DNA of 64,000 bases from Trigonopsis variabilis. Lineage: Eukaryota > Ascomycota > Trigonopsidomycetes > Trigonopsidales > Trigonopsidaceae. The stretch is taken from assembly GCA_003707065.3 (NCBI GenBank), contig PPXM03000003.1:124001-188000 (forward strand), written 5' to 3'. Positions 22,266 through 32,199 of this stretch are shown piece after piece (the stretch's first letter is position 1; each line of letters begins with the position of its first letter). Below the pieces are notes generated by a model. It saw only the letters and a list, made by a program, of their open reading frames with translations, did not search any database and was not told the DNA's origin. The translations under genes were made by a program, and so were the position numbers.

Positions 22266-23978
22266 CTAAGAATAGTGGTTCAGGCGCCAAAGGCGAGCTT
22301 TACCCACATCGTTACCAATACTTAGGAGTTCATTTGTAGGCGAAAAAGCAAATGCAGTTACTCTTCCAAGAGGAGTACCTGAAGTAGGCCAGTTGCGAAA
22401 TACGGCCCCTGTAGCAACATGTACCAATCGGAATGCATCACGTTTAGCCCGAGATGCCATCGCCAGGATTTGTCCATCTGGACTGAATTGTAACGCAGAT
22501 ACGGGAGTGACTAATTGCTCGAGAGTGTATTTAGGTACCCAGGACGAATCTGGGTTGATTCGATCATAAATAGTGACTATACCACTTTTAGACCCCACCG
22601 CGCACCATTTAGCTCGTTTAATAGTCTGGTCACAACCTCCGAGAGCCAAAATAGTGGTAGCGACTCTCGTAGGATCTGTCCACCGGTGAACGAACGTTTG
22701 AGACTCGCAATCATATTCCCAAATGTCATTATCGGTATTAGCTATAACTAAGAGTTGCCCATCCCACGCAATATCGCTGACTTGGCCTTCTATTTTGGCT
22801 CCTCTTAGCCATTGGCCCGTGATACCAGACAAAATATTAACCCAGCCACCGGATCCTTTCAAGGCTATGTAGTTGCTGCTCGGAGATATTGAAAATGATT
22901 CAAAAGACTTCTGATGATATGAGTGGCCATAAAGCCTGCTAATCCTATCTATAATGCCACTTTCAAGGTTCCAAAGAAACATAAACTTCCGTCTCCCGGC
23001 GAGTAAAACCCGTTTTCCGTCAGGGAAAAAGCTAGCCGTTTGTATAGGAGTAGCACTTGTATGTAATGAGGCCACCAAATTGTTAGTCTTGCCGTCAACG
23101 TGATATATTCGCAATGTTCTGTCAAACCCTCCAGACAAAATGAGAGGCAAAGTAGGATGAAACGATAGACTTTGTATGCCTCCCATAGCCCGGACATGAA
23201 TATTAGCATCCTTTAATCTGTAAATATCAATGGTTGTAGGAGCAAGAGCAAGCGATCGAGACGAAGTGGTATAAGTATCATTAGAAGCTAACATCGCTTG
23301 AAGAGAGTCAGTAACAACTTCAGGAGCATCTGTGTCAATCAAATCTTCGTTTTCGTCTCCAGATGATACCGATTCTTGCCCAGGGAAAGCCCATTTTGGT
23401 ACTGGGTGTAAACGAATAAAATGAGATCTTAATCTCCTGATATACTGAGCTCCAGAAAATGCACCCTCTGACTCCGAAATTCTTAGTTTTCTCACTCGAG
23501 ATGTTAACGGGATCTCGAGTTTTTCATCATCTGAATCATTCCATGCCTCATGTTCATCTTCTTCTGATTCGATCTCCGAACTAGCAGAAGATTCATAAAG
23601 AGATTCTTGCCCAAGTTCTGGATTTAATGCTTCATCATCCAGAGTAAATAACTAGAAGCGTTAGTAATAGTTTGGAGTTGGAGCTCGAGTCCTTACCTCT
23701 GAGTCTTCCACTTGAGCAAATGGATTCATATCTTCTTCATCTCGTTCTTCACTACTACTTGATCCAGTTTCGTCGACATCACTCAAATTGCTCGCATCTA
23801 TCATCTCTAGCCCTTGCTCGAAACCTTCCTCGTCACCAAACACTGCCTTTTCCAGCAGTAATTCTTCTTCATCTTTTTCAAGTGCAATATTTCTCAGATC
23901 CAACCCTTTTGCCACTGCTATATCATCTTTCCGGTTCTTCTGAACCTGCCGGCGGACGCTTGAATGTTTTCGAGGCAT
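22266..23978 (-). CDS. UTP18: U3 snoRNP / SSU processome protein UTP18
   Basis: Utp18 is a WD40 protein of the UtpB complex that processes the 18S rRNA precursor in the nucleolus. Exon 1 (23697-23978, from MPRKHSSVRRQ) and exon 2 (22266-23651) join in phase 0 across a 45-bp intron, giving 555 residues. The first 190 residues are mostly charged with acidic patches such as SSSSEERDEEDMNPFAQ, as in other Utp18. A seven-bladed propeller follows, with GGIQSLSFHPTLPLILSGG, RTLRIYHVDGK, HSYHQKSFESFSISPSSNY, VSALQFSPDGQILA and a closing GNDVGKARLWRL. The frame extends upstream to a GTG only. The start is 168 bp from that of DRN1, so the two share a promoter region. Confidence 0.94.
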
Positions 23979-24145
23979 GGAAGGAAATTTTTGTAGCGCG
24001 TAGCACTTCGTCTCAGAAGAGACGCTGACGTTCGAGACCGTCACATCAATGCGCTACCTTGGAATCTCGGTGCCCAATCTCCTCTCTGCTCTTTTTTGGG
24101 ATACATGAGCCAGGTAGCTGCTTCTGATCTTCTTTATCTATATCC

Positions 24146-25696
24146 ATGAAAATGTAAGTTGCAGGTGGCAGTTCTACTGATTAAAGTCTCGTGATTGGCC
24201 CTATCAAAGGTCAAATATCTAATGCAGCGGCTAAGATCAATAAACACACTAAAGTAAATGACGGTCAGATCGTTCCATTATTTGATTTGGTATTAATTGT
24301 TGGTGATTTCTTTGAGAACTCGAACTTATCTGACGATGGCGTGAAATTAATGAATGATGAAATCCCGTTTGCTATGCCAACTTATTTCTACTCTAGCGAT
24401 GCTGCGGCCAGTTTGATTCCCGAACCGTTACTTATAAAAGCTAGAGCAAATCAGGGCCAGGTCACAGAGAACTTATTCTATCTAGGGCATAGAAGTATTC
24501 TAAATACGCTAGCAGGAGCCAAAGTTGCGTTTCTTGGAAGTCAGCCCACTCAGGCTGATATTAATGAGTTAATTACACAAACTAAAGGTAAATCTATTGA
24601 TATTCTCCTTTCGTCTGAATGGCCGGAATCAATCGGACAATATTCTACCAAAATTACAAACCTTCAACCCGGTAATCCACTGATTACTTCTCTAGTCAGG
24701 AGCCTCGAACCCCGGTACTTATTCACTTCTAATCCAAATTCTCTGGTTGAAAGAGAACCCTTCATTTATCCTACTAGCACTCGAAACTGTCGGTTTATTT
24801 CCCTTTGTCCATTCGGCAAAGGAAAATGGTACTATGCCTTCAATCTTCATATCCCTGATTCATCAACATCTCTTCCCCCAGATGCAACTCCTTTTCCTTT
24901 TGATCCAGTCAAAATAGCAAAGCCTTTAGCAAATGATTTCATCTTTGGAAAAAGAAAGGCAGAACCGGAATCATCTCTTGATAAATTTGGAACTGAGCTG
25001 CGTAGACGGAAATTCAGCAGACGGGATAAATATCTTACTAAAGTGAATCCTGATTCGTGCTTTTTCTGTCTTTCGAACGCTAATTTCGCCGCTCGCTTTC
25101 TCGTTAACATTGGTGAAGACGTGTACTTAGCAACAGCAAAAGGACCCTTGCCTCTACAATTCTCTTCTCTGAGGGCCAAAGGTCATCTCATACTCGTTCC
25201 TCTGCCTCATCTTGGTGTTCTTGCGGATGCAGGCCCGTCAGCTGTTGCTTTGAAAGCTGAGTTGGATCGCTTCTTGAGTGCCTTACGCAAGATGTTCGCG
25301 GAACATAATCTATCGACTGTTTCTTTCGAGATCAGTCGGGATCGTGGCATTCATTTTCATATTCAAGTCCTTCCCTTACCAAAATATCTGGTTGACAAGA
25401 CAATACAAGCGTTCAATGACTCAGCGGGCGAGATGAAGTATCGTTTCGAATCGCGCGACTTACAAGAAGGAGAGAGAAATTATTTCAGGTTGCAGATTGA
25501 TGATAAGATTTTCACTATTCCATTACCCGAGCGAGGGAGGTTTGATCTTCAATTCGCACGGAAGGTGCTAGCGGGAGTCTTAGAACTCCCGGAGCGAATA
25601 GATTGGAAAACATGCGAGGAAAGTGAAGATCAGGAGAGCGAGGAAGCAGAGCGAATGAAAGAACTCTTTGGACCGTTTGATCCTCTTCGTGAATAA
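24146..25696 (+). CDS. DRN1: CWF19-like protein DRN1 (CWF19L1)
   Basis: Drn1/CWF19L1 binds the debranching enzyme Dbr1 and helps turn over intron lariats. Exon 1 is only 8 nt (24146-24153, ATGAAAAT); a 33-bp intron (24154-24186) joins it to exon 2 (24187-25696). This yields MKILVIGPIKGQI as the start and 505 residues. The N-terminal third is the metallophosphoesterase-like fold with LVLIVGDFFEN, where the catalytic metal ligands are partly lost as in the family. The CwfJ C1 domain (about 280-400) has SCFFCLSNANFAARFLVNIG and GHLILVPLPH, and a HIT-like site at RDRGIHFHIQVLPLP. CwfJ C2 ends the protein. It converges with RTG2, stops 51 bp apart. Confidence 0.94.
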
Positions 25697-25746
25697 GATG
25701 ATGAGAGAAATCCACTGAGACTGACATGTATGACTTACGATGAATC

Positions 25747-27453
25747 TTAGCCCTTCAGTGTTTCTGTAATTTTAACCGTCACTCGGGGACACCCTTCCCC
25801 TAATTCCTTGGAATACTTTCGCAGTCGTTTCTCGAGTGATCGCATCCGAGAGCATATCATGAGTGCAGAGGTCATAGGATCATCTTTTCGGGTGAGAATA
25901 TTAAGAGTAAAATTACCATTCGGACGGCGATCTTCGACTCTAAATCGAATGCGCTGCTTAGCTAGATCTTCAGAGATAATGCCGTTAGGGTAAACCGCCG
26001 CAATTATAGCCAAGACTCTTCCAATAAAGCAACTCCACCAAACCTGTGGGTTATTATCCACAAGCTCAATTAAAGATTGGCGATATGTATTGTCTGCTAA
26101 TTCACCACCCCACCGCTCACAAAGAGCTATTCCTACTAAAGCTCTGACAAGGTGAGAGAGACCATGGCTAGCAGCTATGCAACCAGTAGCAGCGACGACC
26201 AGGGCAGCTTTAGGCTGAGCTTCTTTAGTGTAAGCGGAATGATAAAACATCATGTTAACAGTAGCGGGAAGAATACGGCATCGGATTATATAAGGAACAT
26301 CAGCTATGGGAAGAGCATCATCTAGTAAAGCGACCACTCTGTTCGAATTGGGTTGAGCAAATTCTTGGGTAACCACCAGTATAGGATCTTGGACCTGAAT
26401 GGACTTTGGTAATGTCGAGAAGATAATTCCCTCGCGCACACCACCTTGAGAAAACATTATCTTTGATACAGGAGGCAAAGTTTGGAGGATGACATTGACC
26501 AGAAAAGCCACTGCAGGAATCTGATTTGCCCTTCTCTCACTGATTCGAAATAATTTATCTAATTTTTCACCCGCTTCGGGGCTGTTTAGTTGATTGCGTA
26601 CCACATCAAAGGCATCTTGTCCAGTGCAAGAAAATCCGTTGATTATGGGAAGTGGGTAGGGGCCTTTGGCATGATTAGCCAAAACCAGAGCCCCAAATCC
26701 TCTGAAACCTCCGCCAGAAGCATATATCGTGAGTCCGCCTTGTTTTTCAGCTTGCTCCAGCATAGCTTGAGGCAAAGCAATTTCAGAAAAAGCCTTGGAA
26801 TAATTAGAAGCGATCTCTTTGTATAACGTTTGATGAGATTCACTTTCGAGCCGCTTGGTCAATGCGGCAGCACCATAGGGCAAAGAAACAGAAGTCTTAG
26901 ATATCTCAATCCCTTTTGAAGTAGCGCGCAGCCACGATAATTGGGTACTCCCACCTCCTAGATCCATAAATAAGCCATCTAACTTGTAAAATGATGATGC
27001 CACTCCATACGCGCCAATGATAGCTTCTTCTGTCTTAGATAATACACGTACTTCCCATCCCAGTTTCTCCAATATGGTCGCTTTCAATTCAGGACCATTG
27101 ACGGCAGTTCGAAAGGCTTCGGTTGCAATCACCTGGATCTCCGACTCAATCACCCCAAAGTCATTACAAATTATTTGAAATCTTAGCAAAGATATAATAA
27201 CATCATTGATCACAGTTATGGGAATAGCTATTCTTCCATTTTCTCCACATCCATTACTGATCTGAGCATCAAAAAGTGATATCTGAGTCCGTGACTGGTA
27301 TAACATAGGCATTAATCGAGCATGAGAAGGATCAACGGACGAGATTGAAAACCGGATCCCATTAGATCCGATATCAACAATCGCAGCCAGCTGCGTCCTT
27401 ATCCCTTGAGCGCATTCTGTAGAATGGTCAAACAAAACGTTCTTGAAATACAT
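25747..27453 (-). CDS. RTG2: Retrograde regulator RTG2 (Ppx/GppA family)
   Basis: Rtg2 is a cytoplasmic sensor that signals mitochondrial dysfunction to the nucleus in budding yeast. The single exon codes 568 residues. The ASKHA-fold ATP-binding motifs of Ppx/GppA phosphatases are intact: LAAIVDIGSNGIRFSISS (phosphate 1), TEAFRTAVNG, and GLFMDLGGGSTQLSWL (phosphate 2). The C-terminal helical half, with the region VRALVGIALCERWGGEL, is characteristic of Rtg2 rather than of bacterial exopolyphosphatase. The start codon lies about 160 bp from a Mutator-like element inserted upstream, so the element now sits in its promoter region. Whether the retrograde pathway itself works as in budding yeast is not shown by sequence. 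Confidence 0.94.
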   Translation of the reverse strand: MYFKNVLFDHSTECAQGIRTQLAAIVDIGSNGIRFSISSVDPSHARLMPMLYQSRTQISLFDAQISNGCGENGRIAIPITVINDVIISLLRFQIICNDFGVIESEIQVIATEAFRTAVNGPELKATILEKLGWEVRVLSKTEEAIIGAYGVASSFYKLDGLFMDLGGGSTQLSWLRATSKGIEISKTSVSLPYGAAALTKRLESESHQTLYKEIASNYSKAFSEIALPQAMLEQAEKQGGLTIYASGGGFRGFGALVLANHAKGPYPLPIINGFSCTGQDAFDVVRNQLNSPEAGEKLDKLFRISERRANQIPAVAFLVNVILQTLPPVSKIMFSQGGVREGIIFSTLPKSIQVQDPILVVTQEFAQPNSNRVVALLDDALPIADVPYIIRCRILPATVNMMFYHSAYTKEAQPKAALVVAATGCIAASHGLSHLVRALVGIALCERWGGELADNTYRQSLIELVDNNPQVWWSCFIGRVLAIIAAVYPNGIISEDLAKQRIRFRVEDRRPNGNFTLNILTRKDDPMTSALMICSRMRSLEKRLRKYSKELGEGCPRVTVKITETLKG

Positions 27454-27623
27454 CGCTATGGATCGAGCGGGACGAGAAGGACTCTCGTCTTCGTTAAGGT
27501 CTGGTTACGTCGCTGTGGGGTAGGCGTTGCGGGGGGTAGCGATGCGAAATGCACACGACTTGCAGTCAATCAGAAGAAGCGGTGACAATTTGGTGATACT
27601 ACTGATACGGTCAAAACATGCAT

Positions 27624-27705
27624 GGCAACGCCTAGGTGGACGGGTCCGTGCAGGGTTGGTTACTTGGACTGGTTTGGACACTCTTGTAGCGGTATAGCAG
27701 AACAC
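27624..27705. repeat. Left terminal inverted repeat of the MULE
   Basis: This 82-bp end pairs with 30284-30361 as an inverted repeat. Shared blocks include GGTGGACGGGTCCGTGCAGG and CTCTTGTAGCGGTATAGCAG. The left copy carries four extra bases. Confidence 0.93.
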
Positions 27706-28233
27706 CATTCCTGACTCAATCTGTAGGACCTATAACTTAGATTCTTTATAGCTTGAAGCACAAGCTCTCAATCGGGCCTTAGTCAAACAAGAAGCTACTT
27801 CTCTTCGTGCAAACAAAGCAACAAAGCGAAGCAGGAGGCTCGCGCTCCTATCGAACTCTCGAAAGCCCCTTATAGTGGTTTGCAAAGTTTTGTATCTCAC
27901 TATTCTATACAGCAGGTGAAGAACAAAAGTGCACTCTTGATGTTCGATGCCCCCTTACGAGTGTATCTATTAAACTCAAAGGCTGTCATGTTCTCACGCT
28001 TTCTCCCCGGATACTATAAATGAGCATTTACAGAGCCTAAACAGATACAGTTTACAAAGCGATGACTTCAATAAAAAAATCCGAAATAAAATTGTTGCTA
28101 CATGATGAATATCGTGGCCAACAAAGGCACATACGTTCAATATCTGAATCAAACGCCATCTCCCTCAGTGATGCTATATGGACATTACCGCTCGCGAGGC
28201 AAGTCTGCCTGCCCCTGCTCCTGGACCCTCCTT

Positions 28234-30122
28234 CTACAAGCTGTTGATGTCGACGAGGACATGAGCGTGATGCCATTGGATGCCCCACCTGGTTGCATCT
28301 GCTGCACCTCGGTGGGGCCTCGGGAGAGTCTTGCCAATAGCTTCAACAGCTTCGAAGGAACTTGGTGACCTCCTTGTACTAGAAACAGGTTGCCTGGATC
28401 TAGCAGCTTGCCTGGGTCTAGCAGTTCTTACCGTCACGATGCTTCGAGGCTCTAGAAGTGGGGTTGGCACCCCTTGCTTATGGAGATGCCAGTGCTCGTG
28501 AAAATAATCAAGGTGAAGTATACCTCCTTAATCTATGACTGTCTTAAGAGTGTAAGCACATGGCAGCCCATATGTTTTAGTAAACACGCCCGTACAGGGA
28601 GCAAGGGGTTCCTGCGAACAAAGAAGTCGTTTTCTTTGAGCTTCAACTTTTCGTAGGGCATAATGGGTCACAAAACTCTGAAACTGCCATATAAGGCTCT
28701 TGAGAGTTCGATTGGGTATACACCTCTTGTTTCGCTTTGTTTGCGCGAAGCTCATTCACCTGCTTCACTAACGCGCTATCGATAGCACTCCAAGCTAATA
28801 AGAGGTCCAAGTTAGAGGCCTTCAGGTACCCCTTAAGCATGCTGTGGATTCCTTCAACCTGGGAAGTAGTCACAACACCAAAGTGGCGGTTTTGGTCAAC
28901 GCAAGCCTTCACAAGCTTCTCCTTGTACGGGTCAAGCCAAGTGGACTTTAGATATTTGACTTCCGCATAGACAGGAAGATAGCGCTCATTAAGTTCCTGT
29001 AAACGCCGCCTAAAAGTGGCCTCGTCCGCCGAATAAATAAGTGAATGCCAATGGCTGAAGAAAGCTCTCCATTTTTCCTCGTGACTAGATTGATCTGGAC
29101 CGAGTTCGGAGGAGACAAATGCTGGCCGGCATTTTGTCAAAACAGCTTTGTTTGCATGCCAAAGACAGAGCAGAGAAACTGCATTAGGAAAGTACCTATT
29201 CACTGCATTTATGCATGCGACCGCACAGTCAGTGAGCACAACAGAGGGTAACTTGATTCGCGTGGTCCCGTAGAGCGATTTGAGCTGCCGAAGAGCCCAT
29301 AAATAATCCGACTCACTTTCTCCCCTCAGGAAGACAAAGGCAATGCAGAAAGACCGATTGGACCCATCAATACCAGTGATATCTAGCAATGGCATGCCAA
29401 ATCTATTAGTTTTGTAGGTACAATCTAATAATAAAACTTCTGGATATTCCCGCACGTATTCAATTGAGTCAGGATGGGCAAACATGAATGCCTCAACTCG
29501 GCTATCTTGATCAGCATGAAACATGCTCCAGAACCCTTTCTCTCTTAGCTGATTCAAAAGAGCTTCCGTAGCTGTTTGGCCTCCCAGGTCGTCTCGGCGG
29601 TCTCGACGGCTCTGTGATATTTGGTTTGAGATATCCTTCTGAGTTGCAAGCATACAAGGTGATTTGTTTCGTAAGAACGAGGAAATCTCCTTAGGAGCAA
29701 TCCCAGTAGCATTTAGCTGGCTGATAAGGCTCTTTTGCTCCAGCGTAAGCTCACGATGAACTGGATGAGCAGTAGGATGACTGCTTGGTCCATGGTTGTG
29801 GACAGAAAAGCGGGAATCACGTCGGTGTTTTAGTTCCCAGCCCGCCCCATCCATTAGCTCCTTCCCAAGGATTGAAAACGGGCAGTTGATGCGTCGACAC
29901 GTCGTCTGTCGCATGCGTTTTCGCGATATATACGCTAGGAGGTTCCTTACCCCGGTCGCAGCAGAACGTCACGGTTAGCATCCCTGTCTTCTCTTTCGTC
30001 GACCTTCTTGATGTGAATGCATAACCCCGAGAGAAGGCCCAATCATTGATAGCCTTATAAAGAGCATCGCGAGAGGGATATACTGCCTCAGGAGGCATGC
30101 AGTCCGCAGGGAATTGTTGCAT
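28234..30122 (-). pseudogene. MULE transposase, interrupted
   Basis: The N-terminus (30122 downward) has a FAR1-like zinc domain: YPSRDALYKAINDWAFSRGY and FCCDRG. A 28-bp intron (29906-29933, GTATAT to CGACAG) would join it in phase 0 to CRRINCPFSILGKEL; without that step the frame changes. The MULE core follows with DDE residues in LLLDCTYKTNRFG, VVLTDCAVACINAVNRYFP plus LCLWHANKAV, and TTSQVEGIHSMLKGYL. After about 28715 the protein continues in another frame (THYALRKVEAQR, then GVFTKTYGLPCAYTL). It meets a TAA at 28528-28530 and goes on in the same frame through FHEHWHLHK to RRSPSSFEAVEA. So at least one frame change and one stop break it, unless further tiny introns exist. Confidence 0.85.
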
Positions 30123-30283
30123 TGTTGAATGATTGAGGAAAATAAACCAATTGGAAACTATTGAAGAATTAGCACTATGATTTGCGATGAATTATTGAGC
30201 GTACGGACGAGAGACGTACCCAGTTAGATTGATGGGAGAGGTGGAAAACGGGCGGCCCACCCCCCTAGATTAAGTCGAACATA

Positions 30284-30361
30284 GTGTTCTGCTATACCGC
30301 TACAAGAGTGTCAAAACCCGTCCAAGTAACCCTGCACGGACCCGTCCACCAAGGCGTTGCC
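30284..30361. repeat. Right terminal inverted repeat of the MULE
   Basis: This 78-bp end is the inverted partner of 27624-27705 and is followed directly by the target-site copy AACATGCAT. Confidence 0.93.
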
Positions 30362-30370
30362 AACATGCAT

Positions 30371-30907
30371 ACCGTCGTGACAAAACTTAACTAAGCTACA
30401 GGTCGCAGACATTCCTCCTAGCCAGCTTCTTCAGGCATCTACATGAAATGATTTTATAGCATTAACTGTATTTCAAGTTTCTGGGCACTAAATGCATATC
30501 TCTCTACTAATTCTTTAGGTGTCGCCTTTTCATGAGGTAAAATGATGAATCTCATTTTCTCTTTTTCCCATTATATTTTCGCTTCTCTCACACTGTCTGT
30601 GCTCCCCAACTGCAAGGAAAATCCACTACGACTATTCCTAAAAGGTAGCGTAACTCCAAGATTTGTTAAGAATCGTCGTAAGGAATCCACCTCTTTTGCC
30701 AACCTTCGAGAATGGGCACTGCGATTGAGGATCAGGCCATTTGTCAGAATATTCGTCAGAACATTGGTCAGACTACCTTTTATGAAGACCTGATTCGTTA
30801 TTGAATCTATTCAAACTTGTACTTAGCAGTAATACGAACGGTGATTACACTCGCAGGTTGCTACCTCAGTTTAGATTGCTACAATATTCCGGTCTCTTGG
30901 TTCCTTC
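30371..30907. promoter_or_regulatory. Spacer upstream of TPC1
   Basis: This is the TPC1 side of the spacer split by the transposon. An open frame at 30542-30793 has no recognisable family. No RNA gene is seen. Confidence 0.4.
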
Positions 30908-31917
30908 ATGAGCAACCATATAAGTCGGGATGCAAAGGTGACTTCGGTAGAATCGGCTATTTGTGGAGCTAGTGGAGGGTTATTTTCAAGGTGAGTTGCG
31001 GAAGTTGCATACGGTTCTGACCTTTTGATTTGTGACTGCGCCTTTGGATGTAATCAAGATCCGTTTGCAGCTAGAATCGACAAGATCGAGGCCTGTTGTG
31101 TATGAAGGAGTCTTCCGTGGACTTAGTACGATCATACGAAACGAGGGCATCCGAGTGGGTTTTTGGGTTTATCAGCTCAGCTTACATTTAGGCATTATGG
31201 AAAGGTAATGTCTCAGCTGAAATCATGTATCTGATCTATGGGGCTGGCCAATTCACTTTCTACCATCACTTTAATTCATTACTCAATAAATCCTCTCTCG
31301 ATTTATCCGAATCTACTCAATCCTTGTTGACTGGAGCTCTCGCGTCCGGGTCTGCTACTATAATCTCTTACCCGTGCGATCTGCTGCGTACCAGATTTTC
31401 GACTCAAAGCCATCAGGAACCTGTTTATACTTCTATTCGCGATGCTATCAGGAAGATAGTAGAAGCAGAGTCTCATGCAGGTCTTTTCCGAGGTCTAGGA
31501 TCTACGCTGTTATCCATTGTCCCTCAAATGTCGATATTTTTCTTCTCATATAATAAGTTAAGGAATAATACGAACTCTACATTAATTAGTCCTGGCTGGT
31601 TGAATTTCGGATGCGGATTATTAGCTGGTGGGTTGGGAAAGGTGGCAGTTTACCCTTTGGATACGGTCAGAAGGCATCTTCAAATGCAGGGACCGACTAG
31701 GACAAAATACTTAGTGAGCAATATACCCATTATTCCTACGGGAATCTTTTCCAGCATTATTACTCTCTGCAAACATCGTGGACTTTTTGGCATGTATCGT
31801 GGTCTCTCAGCTGCGTTGATCAAAACGTGTCCTAATACGGCTTTGAATATTTGGGCTTTTGAATTTTCCTTATCACTATTACGCAAAATGAAAGGAACCT
31901 ACTTGGGATTCGTTTGA
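30908..31917 (+). CDS. TPC1: Mitochondrial thiamine pyrophosphate carrier TPC1
   Basis: Tpc1 exchanges thiamine pyrophosphate across the inner mitochondrial membrane. Three exons (30908-30990, 31028-31154, 31192-31917) give 311 residues, close to the 314 of yeast. Three carrier repeats are visible, with Px[DE]xx[KR] motifs in APLDVIKIRLQ, SYPCDLLRTRF and YPLDTVRRHLQ, plus ALWKGNVSAEIMYLIYGAGQ and GMYRGLSAALIKTCPNTAL. Intron 2 (31155-31191) is ordinary. Intron 1 (30991-31027, 37 bp) has donor GTGAGT and branch TTCTGAC but must end in TTTTG, not AG, to give LFSR-FVTAPLDV. No AG acceptor in the region restores the frame. Either the intron is of the rare GT-TG type or there is a base change or sequence error at the acceptor. 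Confidence 0.92.
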
Positions 31918-32199
31918 GAGCTGTTGCTCTTGAGCTGAGCGAAGCATTCTATCTGCAATGATGGCTTCATCCTATTACCGTCATTTTGTATGCTTCTTTT
32001 TAATTATTTGTTCGCCGCCCAGCGATATTTACGTTAAACGTTTCCAGGCTCGCAATACGATCTAAGGAACCAAACTCTATGTAAGTTATTGCATTTTTCT
32101 GCGCGAAACGATCCGCATCAGTATAATATATTACAAGCATCACATCGTGATTCTTCCATATCTGCTCCAGGAATCATCTCGTTCTCAAATTTGATCAGA

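Larger units (their letters stand above)
27624..30361 (-). mobile_element. Mutator-like (MULE) DNA transposon with TIRs and 9-bp TSD
   Basis: A 2738-bp element lies between RTG2 and TPC1. It begins GGCAACGCC and ends GGCGTTGCC, and both ends are flanked by the direct repeat AACATGCAT (27615-27623 and 30362-30370), the 9-bp target duplication typical of Mutator-like elements. The terminal inverted repeats span 27624-27705 and 30284-30361 and differ by about four substitutions and a 4-bp indel. Inside, on the minus strand, is one transposase gene. The intact target duplication and similar ends suggest a fairly young insertion, but the transposase frame is interrupted, so this copy looks non-autonomous. 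Confidence 0.95.

Noticed and set aside
28062-28501. Several short plus-strand open frames in the transposon
   Set aside because: They are antisense to the C-terminal part of the transposase, which has recognisable family residues.
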